Below the pieces are notes generated by a model. That model did not search any database, was not told the DNA's origin, and saw nothing but the letters and a program-made list of their open reading frames with translations. From contig CM068551.1 of assembly GCA_035048495.1 (NCBI GenBank), positions 13,704,248 through 13,768,247 on the forward strand: 64,000 nt of DNA. The letters are read 5' to 3'. Made by a program: the position numbers and the translations under genes. The DNA comes from Euptelea pleiosperma. Its lineage: Eukaryota > Streptophyta > Magnoliopsida > Ranunculales > Eupteleaceae. Below, piece after piece: positions 22,660 through 33,562 of the stretch. How positions within the stretch are numbered: the first letter of the stretch is position 1; every line of letters starts with the position of its first letter.

Positions 22660-25600
22660 CTCCATTCTTTCTTGTTTACGCATTAAGCGGAGGTGACGTG
22701 GATGAAACGTGAAATCGAGTAAGAATTTTTTTATTTATTCTTTCTTATTCCTTAAGCATAAGTTCATTAGCCCATGCTACCTTCATCTAACAAAGTACAA
22801 ATTTTGGATTAATTTGTAAATCTATGTTTATTAATTATCTTTCATAAAGTTCTTATAGTTTTTCCTCTTCTAGTTGTGTTTTTATAACAGATTAGATTTG
22901 GAAAATCTCCATTCGAAATGCAGTAGAAATACAAAAGTTCAGATCTGTTTCTGAAAAAAAAAAATTTGTATAAACCATTCCATTATTTGGGCTTTTTCTT
23001 GAATATTTTTTTTGGATATTAGATCCAGTTTCTTTGAGTTAATTGGTGACCAAATTTTGTGGTGCACCCCCATGGCTGCGATTAAGAATGAACAAGCTTT
23101 GTTTGGGTTACATGGCTGAACCCAAAATAGGGCAGCCGTAGGTCTGAAAAAGAAAAAAAAAATCTTCCATAAGAGGTGAACATTATGTTTAGCCAATGTT
23201 ATGCATTGTAATTTTGTTCCTCCTCATCTTATAGTTTTGAATAAATTTACAAAGATTCTTTTTGTTCAACTCTTTATTTACTCTACTATGATTCTAAACA
23301 TTTTCGAGATAACTCATGTTCTAGTTTATTTATACCAATCCGAGGTAGGTTTGAAACCCAGAATATCAATCCATGGTCTAACCTTCCGATTATAACTAAC
23401 ATGTTGGGGGGAGATGAAGGTAGAACCTCATCAAAACCCAATATAATGGTACACTGAAATTTGAAGATCAAAAGATTTCTCTAAGTATTTGTTTCCTAAC
23501 CCTCTTCCCATCGTTTTAACAATTTACTTGCGCGTTTCCTAATTAGTCAGTCTCTATATATTCTTACCATTTCAAGTGTCTAACAATAAGAGATACACAA
23601 ATTTGTTTTCCAAAAGGAGATCTATGCGCTTACACGTTGGTGACTTGTTGGAGGAAAAGGTCTCCCTAATTTCCTTTGGACATAACTACTTTAACAAAAT
23701 TTTAGGAGTTTTAAACCTAAAAGGAGCGTTCCACCGTGAGTGCAATGCTAGGTGTCCATGTAAAGAATCATAAAGATCCTCCCACAACTTTCAAATGTGT
23801 GGACGTGTTGCTCATGGGAGCACACTTCCAACCTAGAATATATTTTTTTTTTAATATAAAGATCTCTAAGTTTTTTTATTTTCATTTTACAAACTCCTAA
23901 TTGGGATCAATGACCATTGTATGTAGATTGGCATCTTTCCTAATATGTACTAATAAATTCTAGATTTGAATTAAAAAAAAAAAAAGAAATTGAGTCCCGC
24001 CTCTGCAGCTTATAAAACTACTTCATTTGAGAGACAACTTTTCATTTATAAGAGAAGTTCCTACATCTAATGCAGATGGAAATTGATGTTGTACTTTTCG
24101 CTTATTAATCACTTGATGCTGAATTTTTCTGAATCCATGTTTTGTGCCCATTGAATTGTTCTATTGATGGTTTCAGATTGAGTGAGGGGTTACATATTAT
24201 GTGGTTCACTTTTCTTGCATCCCAATAATCTGTTTTATTAATTGTTGTTAGGCATAAAATTTTTGACATTTTATTTAAAATGATTATGTCAATTGATTTG
24301 TGCACATTGGAACCACTCTAAACTATGCCGTAACGAGGTAGACATGTCTATGTTTTTTTTGGCATCAAGGAAAATTGGTTAGGTCTTTCCTTTGAGTTGA
24401 CACCTTAAGCCTAATTTGAGATGTTCATTGGAGTCATCAATGAGATAGGCTTTGCCCATAACTGTTAACAACTTTCTGCTTAAATGGAGATGGAGTAGTA
24501 TCACCATCCATTTGTATTTTTTTAAAATGAGTGCTACTCTCATCAAATAAAGGGATACAAGTACCCCCTGTATGTGCAATGCATTCCCAGTGGCTGAAAG
24601 AAATTAAAGGTGGGAAAATGTTTATCTTGGTACAATACCTATGACAGATACTAATAACAATGTTCAGCTTCCTGATTCACACCAAATTTGAAACTACTGA
24701 TTTACATAACTACATATGGAAGTCTGTCAATGTCAAATGGTTATGAAGTGTTGGACACATTGATCCTAACAAATCAGCTATTCAAACATGCCCTTGGACA
24801 CAATTGTCCTTGTGCTTGCAATCTCTTTATTACATGTTCAAGATAAGATAATCCAATTGAATCAAGCTGAAGAATGATCATGATTGAAATCAGAACTACA
24901 AACTTAGTAGATGTTTACTTTGCCAATACCAACTATATGAAGCAATCATTTTACACATGCATGCTAACACTTGCTTTTTAGTTGTTATATGTGTGCCAAT
25001 GGAGAGTGCCGAAACATCAAACAAAGTTAATGACTCCTTATTACATTCTTTGTTTATTGTTGTTGTTTCTCTTACTGTTATTATTATTTGATTAGTAAGT
25101 TTGGAACTTGGTAATTTACTCACAACCTTTAACTTGTGAGGCCGAATTGGAGTGAATGAAGGTAATTTTTTCATAGTTGCGACTTGCAATGAAATGGAAA
25201 TTTTGCAGAAGGGCTGGTCTTAAACAGTACCATTTTTTTTAAAAAAAAATGGCGCGCATGTTACAATATTGTGATAGGCACATCATTCTTTAAACAAAAG
25301 CCAAACAAATAGGTACTATGTTGTTTTGCTACACAAGTAGAACATCTATCGTGGTATATGGCCCACTAATCTATAAGCCCTGTATAAAATATCTTTTGCT
25401 AACTATGGATAAAATATTGGATTTGATGCCTCTTTTCCTATGAATGTGATAGATCAAACGGTCATAATCATTCAGTGATGTTTGTTTATGACTTAACATT
25501 ACGTAAGACTGATTATAAATATTTACTTGAAGTAAATGTCGTGTCATTCCGTAGTTGTCGTACACCCAAACTATTTAACATATTACTTGTTGTTGGCATT

Positions 25601-26280
25601 TTATTAGCACTTTATTTGTATTGGTCTTCCTGCCGTTAGGGGGAGGAAAGCCCTGGGTAGAACGATGTGAACTTACTTGGAATGCTGTAGGAAGGAATGA
25701 TGTTTCTATACGACAGTGAAAAAAAATTAACGTCTCTGTAGGACAATCAATAAGGGTTGACGTCCCTATAGGACAATCCGTTAACATAGCAACGAATGAA
25801 TCATCAATGGTACGCTTGAAGCGTGGTCGCTCCGTTGGTACAAATTAAGATAAACTCCAGGAAGCAAATAATGAAAAAGATCCCAAAAGGCAAGAGTGCA
25901 AAAGATGTGATTCTCAGGACGTTGAGAACACATGAACAAATCTATATAACTCCAGCAGAAGTCAGCGCTCCTAAAGAGGCCACACCTATATAATTGGATA
26001 AAAACTAAAGAATGTGAGAAATACGACTCCTACAGAAGTTTGCACTCTTGAAGAGCTCACACCTATAAATTGAAGAAAAAAAAAAAGGCAACAGTTTGAT
26101 CCACCATCTCTGAACAGACAACCCCTAAAGAGGTACAAGTACCTGTAAACGACAATATCTTAATAAATTATGTTTGTACATGAGAAAAGTGAGATCGTGA
26201 TAAAATTATTATCAACAATGTATTTGCCAATAGCTTTTAACATCATAAATAATGATAATGATTCTAAACCATATATCGTA
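22660..26280 (+). other. Unrecognised interior of the copia element
   Basis: Should hold gag, protease and integrase, but no zinc knuckle, protease or integrase motif is readable. Short ORFs (22939-23196 minus, 23576-23773, 24896-25189 minus, 25575-25787 minus) have no recognisable domain; the minus-strand ones may come from older insertions. AT-rich. Confidence 0.4.
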
Positions 26281-26289
26281 GTAGAATAC

Positions 26290-27060
26290 CGACGTAGAAA
26301 TAATTGGCCAAAATGGAAAGAAGCAATATAGACAGAGCTAGATTCGCTAGTAACACTCGAAGCTGTAAAAGGACCTGTAGTCATAACAATCGAAGTTGTA
26401 AAAGGACTTGTAGTCATAACATCCGAAGCTTTAAAAGGATCTGTAATCTTAACACCTGAAGCAGTAAAAGGACCTGTAGTCCTAACACCCGAAGCTGTAA
26501 AACATGTAGAACATAAGTGGATGTTTATACAAAAATGAAATGAAAAAGGTGATATCGTCAACTATATATAAGGCATGACTCATAGCATAAGATTTCAAAC
26601 AGAGATCCGATATCGATTATGAAGAAAACGTATTCCAATGTGATGGATATAATTATAATTTAGTTCTTAATCAGTCTGGTAGTCTCAGAAGGACTTGAAA
26701 TATATCTTATGAAAATGGGTATATATTAGCAAATAATATATGAAGGTCTTAAGACTCAAACTACATGAAGCAAATAGCACGAAGCCACGTAGCATGCATG
26801 TATGCAATCAAACTACGATGATTTTTGTATGGATTAAAGCAAGTCGGATGAATGTAGTATTATCACCTCAATGAATACATAATAAAAGAATGATATATTT
26901 ACAAATCACATATGCCCGTGCATCTTTCATTAAGAAATTATAAATCGAATTTGTCATTATCGTGTATGTAGACGATTTAAATCTTGTTGAAACTCTTGAA
27001 GAGCTCACAGAAATCTCCGTATACCTTAAGAGATAATTCTAGATGAAATATATTGAGTTC
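26290..27060 (+). pseudogene. Copia reverse transcriptase remnant
   Basis: NWPKWKEAI at about 26303 begins the RT region, followed by the expanded repeat (26353-26502), then HKWMFIQK and, near 26960, VYVDDLNLV with the YVDD catalytic core and EELTEISVYLKR. Several stops and frameshifts separate these pieces. The minus-strand ORF 26160-26561 is its antisense shadow. Confidence 0.8.
26353..26502 (+). repeat. 33-bp minisatellite inside the RT coding remnant
   Basis: Four full 33-bp units start at 26371, 26404, 26437 and 26470, with a partial unit before. Each encodes an 11-residue unit of the form G-x-V-x-x-T-x-E-x-x-K (for example GPVVLTPEAVK), in frame with the RT. Confidence 0.85.
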
Positions 27061-27542
27061 TTCAATTATTATTTCGATCACTTGACATCAAGACAGATCC
27101 ATTTCGTCTTCAAGAAGACAAAGAAGCAATTATTGGCTCCACAGTCTACATCCAACAGCTACAATTCAAAATGAAAATCTTCCAGATATGTCACCAAGGC
27201 ACTACCTACATCAACGTCCAAATAATTTGGTTTACGGCATTGGTATGCATCAGTTCCAAGACTTCTTCATTTGACGTGCTCAAATCAGGGGGAGCATCAA
27301 TGAAAGAGGATGATTATATTCTAAAAGGACATTTGTGCACTATACTCTTTTTCTTTCGCCTATATTTTTTTCCATGGAGTTTTTCTAAGAAAGGTATTAA
27401 TGAGACAGTATTAAGCACGTCCATCACCACCACCTTGATTCGCCAATACACTATACTCTTTTTCCTTTGATCAGGTTTTATCCCACAGGATTTTTCTAAC
27501 AAGGTTTTAATGAGGCGTTTCCATAAAGCGGCGGACATCCAA

Positions 27543-27699
27543 TGTCACGGTTGTAACTGATGGGTTATCGCCGCTTATGTGGCGTCAGTTACACTATTGA
27601 CATTTAATTTGTAACGGTTCAGCATTTACTTTGTAACGTCCCGATCTAGGGTTATATATATGTGTGTTGATCAATGGAAATATCATCAGATTCACAACA
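27543..27699 (+). repeat. 3' LTR of the copia element
   Basis: 157 bp, TGTCACGGTTGTAAC to TTCACAACA, pairs with the 5' LTR. Confidence 0.85.
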
Positions 27700-27741
27700 A
27701 CAATCCTTTATTAAACAACATTTGTCTTCCCATGTAACTTA

Positions 27742-28329
27742 CTAGTGGGTGGCCCGCGCCCACGGCACTTCCAGACAAAGCATTTGCCAAAATCGAGTGT
27801 GAGTGGCTGAGATCAACCATCCGGTTGGGGATAAGATCTTGGACTTTCTTTATATGAAGCCTATAAGAGGGGGAGACAACTGAGCTCCCTTATTATATAG
27901 ACTAGTAGGTGGCCCGTGCCCACAGCACTCTCCAACAAAGTGTTTGCCAAAATCGGGTGAGTGGCTTAGATCCACCACCCATTTGGGGTGATAAGATCTC
28001 GGCCATCCTTTGTGAAGCCGATAAGAGGGGGAGATAAGTGACTTCTCTGTTTTATTATATATATGTATAGTGGGTGGCCTGTGCCCTCGGCACTCCCCTA
28101 CAAAGCATTTCCCAAAATCAGGTGTGAGTGGTTAAGATCCATAGTCCATTTGGGGGATAAGATCTCGGCCATCTTTGTGAAGCCGTTAAGAAGGGTATAA
28201 GTGGGGAGACATTTTCCTATTAAATTAATCCAACCGTCTAAATTTTATTTTATGTAAGGGTTGATATGGGCCCTTGGATATATGAAGCCTATAAGAGGGG
28301 GAGACAACCCTTGTATTTTGTTATCTAGA
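27742..28329 (-). mobile_element. Helitron pair, head to tail (unit 1 copy)
   Basis: Element I covers 27742-27901 and element II 27902-28329; the CTAG end of II abuts the TC start of I. The 3' hairpins are GTGCCGTGGGCGCGGGCC-like and GTGCTGTGGGCAC. Same arrangement as at 5026 and 47926. Confidence 0.7.
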
Positions 28330-28580
28330 TAGCATTACCACTTATAATTGTTTTCTTCTACTTGATGGGTACACCCTAGGTCTGCTAATTGTACGGGTGC
28401 CTGGTCTATGCCAAGATGCCCCGCAAATATGGGATTATCAAGGTTGGTGGATATCCAACCGTTGGATTAAAGTCATTTTCAATGGGCTGGTTCCACACAT
28501 TAGCTAGTGTCATCGGTCCAAGCTCCTCTCACTACAATAGCTAATCCCACTGATGAGTCATGTATTGTTTTTTGAAAAAA
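28330..28580 (+). repeat. Shared post-Helitron segment (unit 1 copy)
   Basis: Matches 5514-5750 and 48512-48777. Non-coding. Confidence 0.75.
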
Positions 28581-28950
28581 GATGTAACAAGGTATGCCTC
28601 AAACTTTTTCAAATGCGGAAGCACGATTTTTGTTAATCGCCGCTGTCATCTGTGCTCACTGACCTTATGGATGTTTATCCGGGCCCTCGGTGGATATACA
28701 CACCAAAATCACCCTGATTGGTAGTCTCTAACCATTAGATTTTAGTACTTTTCAAGGCATTCTTACAACCGTTGAATTTAACCAATATTTTTTAGTACTA
28801 AAACCAACGGCTAAAATTCATCAAACAAGCCGATTTTTCGTAAGAATGTCTATTAAGGGGTCTAAATATCCATGAGTTCAGTGGGCCCAGATGGCAGCGT
28901 TGAGTAACAAAAATGAGCTTCCCGCATTTGAAAGATCTCAGGTATACATC
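28581..28950. mobile_element. MITE family M2, copy with worn right end
   Basis: GATGTAACAAGGTATGCC left end; right arm ends AAAGATCTCAGGTATACATC, which lacks part of the terminal CCTTGTTACATC. Confidence 0.65.
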
Positions 28951-28986
28951 ACTGCCCATTTCCTTCCCAATTATTCTTTGGAAAAA

Positions 28987-29340
28987 GATGTTACAAGGTA
29001 TGCCTGAAACTTTTTCAAATGCGGAAGCACGAGTTTTGTTACTCCCCGCTGTCATCTGGGCCCACTGACCGCATGGATCTTTATCACACCCCTTGGTTGA
29101 TATACACACCAAAAATGACTTGATTAATATTCTCTAACCATTAGATTTTAGTAATTTTTAGGGTGTGTTTATAGCCGTTGAATTCAACCATTTATTTGCA
29201 GTACTAAAACCAACGGCTAAAAATTGTCAAACGCTGAATGTCTACTAACGGGTGGGCTAGCTAAACATCCATGCGTACAGTGGGTCCAGATGACAGCAGT
29301 GAGTAACAAAAATGCGCTTCCCGTATGAAAAGATCTCAGC
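28987..29340. mobile_element. MITE family M2, second tandem copy
   Basis: GATGTTACAAGGTATGCC left end; right arm fades at AAAAGATCTCAGC. The minus ORF 28798-29112 spans the two MITEs and is not a gene. Confidence 0.65.
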
Positions 29341-29553
29341 TGCAATCAACATACCATAGCACATCCGACCCTTATTCTTTCTTGTAGTCCTACCTGGCGT
29401 TAGGAAAATAGGTACCACCTATACACGTCCCTCTCATAGTGAACCCACGGGAATTGAAGGGTGGCTCATTGCTAAGAGCTGTCGACCTTGTGGACACTGA
29501 ACCCCTGCAAATAAAATAAAACCCGGTTGGAGTGGTCCAACCAGTTGGATTGG
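29341..29553. other. No gene; continuation of the duplication unit
   Basis: CCTACC..GTTAGGAAAATAGG and ACCTATACACG-like strings also occur at 6070-6115, so unit similarity reaches here. Confidence 0.5.
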
Positions 29554-30430
29554 AGCCACGTGGCACACTCTTAGAGGACTAACTCCTAGTTAGCAATTAG
29601 TCATATGGGGGGAATTAGGGACAGGAATAGTACGTATATAATCCGTTTTAAAAGTTTTGAAATACGGTAAAAAAAGGCCAAATAAATGGGAAACGGAAAA
29701 AAAAATTAGTTCAAGAATAATTCGTGTATAAAGAGTTCGGCACCAAAAATTCGTGTGTACATCGACCAAACATTAACATGGTATTAGTGCTTTATATCTG
29801 TCAGAATTTAGTCTTTTTCATGAGTTGATCTTCAACCATGGGATTTGATCATTATTTTGAGGTGGGTACATAGATCCAATGGCTAAAAATCACCAATCAG
29901 GCTGATTTTCAACCGAGATTGTAGATATCTTGTATAAAAGAAAGTTAGGTCATCGATCACTAAGAATGTGTCATTGGAATTTTTCCGTATGTGTTAAATT
30001 TGAAGTATTATGGAAATACGTGTTTTAATTGATTTTAGAGAAAAACGGTGAATAATTCGTATAGTTTAATGTGTATGGTTGTTTAAAGCATATTTTTTTA
30101 AAAACTTGCTATTCGGGTATAATACGTGTATAGTGCGTAGAATTACTTACTAGGCTCTAACTGTATGGATGTTTGGCCAATCCCTAGGTGGACCCAAACT
30201 TCAAAAATCAGGCCGATTAGTAATTTCTAGGCGTTGGATTGAAGTTATTTTCATGGATTGATTTTATCCATGGAAATTGAGCATTATTGGCCAATATTTG
30301 AGGTAGAATTGAAGGACCTACAGGTGTGAAATCAATAATCAAGCTGATTTTTAGTTTGTAGGTCTACCTAGTGATTGACCAAACATCCATGCGGCCAGAA
30401 TCCTTTAAGAGTTTGCCACCTGTCATCAAA
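29554..30430. mobile_element. M1 MITE split by a nested insertion
   Basis: The left arm (GAGCCACGTGGCACACTC TTAGAGGA) stops at 29580 and the rest of the M1 core resumes at about 30152 (CTCTAACTGTATGGATG). Between them lies about 570 bp with inverted ends CCTAGTTAGCAATT and the reverse of GAATTACTTACTAGG. Flanks CTAACT and CTCTAACT suggest an 8-bp, hAT-like target duplication. Confidence 0.6.
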
Positions 30431-30659
30431 GTTGCATGGTCAGCTAGCTGGTGGCACAAGCAGTGGTGGAGCCAGGATTTTGGTCAAGGGTGGGCATTCT
30501 ACTTAGTTTGAAAGGGTATTTTTGGAATATATAGGGTTAGGATCGGGGCACAACAATTTTCTCACTAAATTTGACCGCAACAAAATGGCGCGGGCCAATA
30601 TATAAATTATAAGTTTAGGAATTTAATGAGTTTAGCGGTTTAGAAGTTGAAGAATTATG

Positions 30660-30870
30660 GACCATCTATTTTTAGGATGGTTGGTGTGTATCCACCTCTT
30701 TCAGGAGGTCGTGGGGTCAAGCCCACACAGGTAGATTTCCTCTTTTGAGCAGTGTGCCAGGAGTAGAAATCCTCTTTACCGGCTTGACCGGGTTCAGGTT
30801 TCACATGACTTCGGCCCCACATGGTAACTACAGAAAAAATAAAAAATAAAAAAACTTGAAAACCATATTT
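30660..30870 (-). repeat. Possible SINE-like or low-copy repeat; weak
   Basis: Contains GGGGTCAAGCCC, somewhat like a pol III B box on the + strand, and an A-rich run at 30835-30855. No convincing A box. The minus ORF 30655-30936 has no recognisable domain. Confidence 0.25.
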
Positions 30871-31133
30871 GATGGGGTTAGAAATTTCAGAATGTATGAC
30901 TTTTTGTAAGGGTGATCTATATGGTGAGGAGATCATCCTGACGAAAAATCAGCCATTGATTCATCTTCTATGTGGGTATGCCAAATTGTTGTCAAATTTG
31001 TTACAAAAGTTGTTGTCCCCCATCCTGACCCATGTATGTATATATTAAATTTTATTTGCACCCCAGAAATTGCAAAAGCACATTGAGTAAAATCTACGCT
31101 AACCGCCCACAAAGACTAAATCCGATGACTGCC

Positions 31134-31445
31134 TACAATATAGGAGCCACGTGGCACACTTTTGGAGGACGCTGACCGTATGGATGTTTGGCCAATCCAA
31201 ATATGGGCTTATAAATAAAAAATCAGCCTGATAAGTGATTTCTAAGCATTGGATTGGAGTCATTTTCATGAGTTGATTTTAACCGTAGGAATTTGAGTAT
31301 TATTGACCATTATTTGGGTAGAAGGATCCAAGGGTTTTAAATCACCAATCAGGTTGATTTTTTGTTTGTAGGCTCATTTAGGGATTGGCCAAACATCCAT
31401 ACAGTCAGTATCCTCTAAAAGTATGCCACGTGGCTCACATTGTGA
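31134..31445. mobile_element. MITE family M1, near complete
   Basis: Left arm AGGAGCCACGTGGCACAC and CCGTATGGATGTTTGGCC; right arm GGCCAAACATCCATACAG and GCCACGTGGCTC. Arms pair over most of their length. Confidence 0.75.
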
Positions 31446-31499
31446 GTGGTTATGAGGGTGGTCATCATGTGCGGTCAGCAAAGTTTTACTTTCTGGTGC

Positions 31500-32350
31500 T
31501 TTGACAATTTGTGGGGTGCAAATGAATTTTCCCATATATATATATATATATTTGTGGGGTGCAAAGCGTTTGTCAAAATCGGGTGTGAGTGGCTTAGATC
31601 CACCATCTATTTGGGGTGATAAGATCTTGGCCATCCTTTTTGAAGCCACTAAGAGGGGGAGACAACTGTTGTATTTTGTTACATAGACGGTGCCCCGTGC
31701 CATCGGCACTCCTTGACAAAGAATTTGCCAAAATCAGGTGAGTGGCAGAGATCCACCGTCCATTTTGGGGAGGATTAGATCTCAGCCCTTCTTTGTTGAT
31801 GCTTATAAGATGAGGTATAAGTAGGGAGACAACCAATGTGTTTTGTTATATAGAATAGTAAATGGTCCATGCCTACGGCACTCTCCGACAAAAGCGTTCA
31901 CAAAAATTGGGTGCCTTCAGCACTCAAACGGTATAACGGACTGGCGTGTAACGGTTTTTCCATTATAAAGGCTGTTATAACGGATTGTAACGCACAGAAG
32001 GAGAAATGGAACAGTAACAGAAATAACAAAAAATAATGGTGTTGAAATTTAAATTTTGAATAAATTGAAGTCAAATGAGGCGGATTGAGTGGTTGAAATG
32101 TAACCGTCCACATTAGATCGATGGATTTGATCCCAACCACTCTTCATCTAACCGTCCACATTAGATGGATGGATAAGATAAGAGACTACAACTGAGTTGT
32201 CTTGATATATGCGTGGGTGGTCTGTGCCTGCAGCACTTTCAGACAAACTGTTTCTCAAAATCGGGTGTGAGTTAATCTCAGCCATCGACATGAAGCATAG
32301 TGGATTCTCAGCCACTCATTATTGAAGCCATATAAGATAAGGGGGGGGCA
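31500..32350 (-). mobile_element. Fragmented Helitron-family cluster
   Basis: Several minus-strand family pieces: hairpin/terminus remnants at 31685 and 31860-31890, then the AACGG-rich interior (31920-32060) and GTTGTCTTGATATATGCG near 32200, collinear in reverse with 63220-63540. A TA-rich microsatellite lies at 31535-31552. The ORFs here (31374-31709, 31501-31686, 31594-31836, 31898-32140) are repeat shadows. Confidence 0.55.
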
Positions 32351-32483
32351 TAAGAAAAGCATTAAATATTCGATAAATTCTACTTTTTTCTAATTTTCAA
32401 TTTTCAAATTTCAAAATTTGAATTTCAGCACCACTTTTTTCCCTTAAAATCATTAAAATCCATTTTTTTCATTTTTGCAAACA

Positions 32484-32799
32484 TATTGGTTGTCTCCCTA
32501 CATATACCTCCTCTTATAAACATCGACAAAGAAGGGCCGAGATTTAATCCTCCCCCAAATGGATGGTGGATCTTCGCAACTCACCTGATTTTGGCAAATT
32601 CTTTGTTGAGGAGTGTCGATGGGACGGGGCACCCACTAGTCTATATAACAAAATAGGACGGTTGTCTCCCCCTCTTATCCGGCTTAATAAACGATGGCCG
32701 AGATCTTATCACACCACATGGACGGTGGATCTCAGCCACTCACACCCAATTTTGACAAACGCTTTGTCAATGAGTACCGTGGGCACGGGTCACCTACTA
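32484..32799 (+). mobile_element. Two Helitron-like units, head to tail
   Basis: The first ends CCACTAG at 32639 and the next starts TCTATATAACAAAATAGG at 32640, ending at about 32799 with CCTACTA before the next TC start. Confidence 0.6.
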
Positions 32800-32988
32800 T
32801 CTATATAACAAGGGACGAAGTTTGTCCTTGGCTTTATAAAGAGTGGCTGAGATCTAATCCATCTATCTAATTTGGACGGTCAATCTCAGACACTTTTAAA
32901 TTTGCATCCCCCCTAACTTTTTCCCCCTTCCCGCGCGTTCAACACACATACCCTCACTCATTTCCTCTTTCTTACGACCACCATTGTT

Positions 32989-33341
32989 GAGCAAGACTTG
33001 CCTGACCACCCACAATATAAGCCACGTGGCAATTTATTAGAGGACACTGACCGTATAGATGTTTGACCATTCTGTAAGTGGACCTAAAAAACAAAAAATC
33101 AGCCTGATTAGTGATTTCAAACCGTTGGATCTTTATATGGAAATAATGGTAAATAATGCTTAAATTCCTACGGTTAAAATCAACCAACGAAAATGACTTC
33201 AACTAACGCTTAGAAATCACTGATCAGGTTAATTTTGGGTTTGTAGGTCCACCTAGGAATTGACCAAACATCTATACGGTCAGTGTCCTCTAATAAATTT
33301 CCACGTGGCCCATATTGTGGGTGGTCAGGCAAGTCTTGCTC
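32989..33341. mobile_element. MITE family M1, complete
   Basis: 353 bp, arms almost fully complementary, ends GAGCAAGACTTGCCTGACC and GGTCAGGCAAGTCTTGCTC, 9-bp flanks ACCATTGTT (32980-32988) and ACCATTGTC (33342-33350), one mismatch. ORFs 32972-33202 and 33260-33478 fall in its arms. Confidence 0.8.
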
Positions 33342-33344
33342 ACC

Positions 33345-33562
33345 ATTGTCGCCCCTCTCTCAATCAATCCCTAGCTCGTCGTCACCCAGTCTTGCTCACC
33401 AAACTCTCTCTCTCCCTCGATCGACCCCTAGCCTCTTCACCATCTGCTTCACCGTCTCAGATTCTTGGAGAGCTGTAACAAACTCTCTCTCTCTCTCCCT
33501 CCATTGAGCCCTAGCCTGTTTTCACCATCTTCAATTCGTCTGATTCTTGGCCCAAATAACAG
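33345..33562 (+). other. CT-rich 5'UTR-like exon with splice donor
   Basis: Repeated CCCTAGC(C), CTCTCTCTC and CTTCACC tracts typical of plant leader exons, ending AACAG|GTACGC. No open frame follows, and downstream intron-like T-rich sequence begins directly. Could be the first exon of a captured gene or of a non-coding transcript. Confidence 0.4.

Larger units (their letters stand above)
22476..27699 (+). mobile_element. Degenerate Ty1/copia LTR retrotransposon (Ale-like)
   Basis: LTRs at 22476-22641 and 27543-27699 (TG...CA ends) and a perfect 5-bp target duplication ACAAT (22471-22475, 27700-27704). The paralogue at 47860-47895 is the empty site. The only clear coding remains are reverse transcriptase pieces at about 26290-27060, order integrase-RT not verifiable, with many stops. 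Before the 3' LTR the string CAGGGGGAG (27288-27296) and the repeated ACTATACTCTTTTTC and AGGTTTTAATGAGGC-like tract resemble the 3' end of Ale/Retrofit copia elements. The two LTRs differ by substitutions and a short indel, so the insertion is not fresh. It cannot move on its own. Confidence 0.85.

Noticed and set aside
26160..26561. 133-aa minus-strand ORF with an internal amino-acid repeat
   Set aside because: It is the antisense of the 33-bp minisatellite in the copia RT remnant; the + strand reading fits the RT context.
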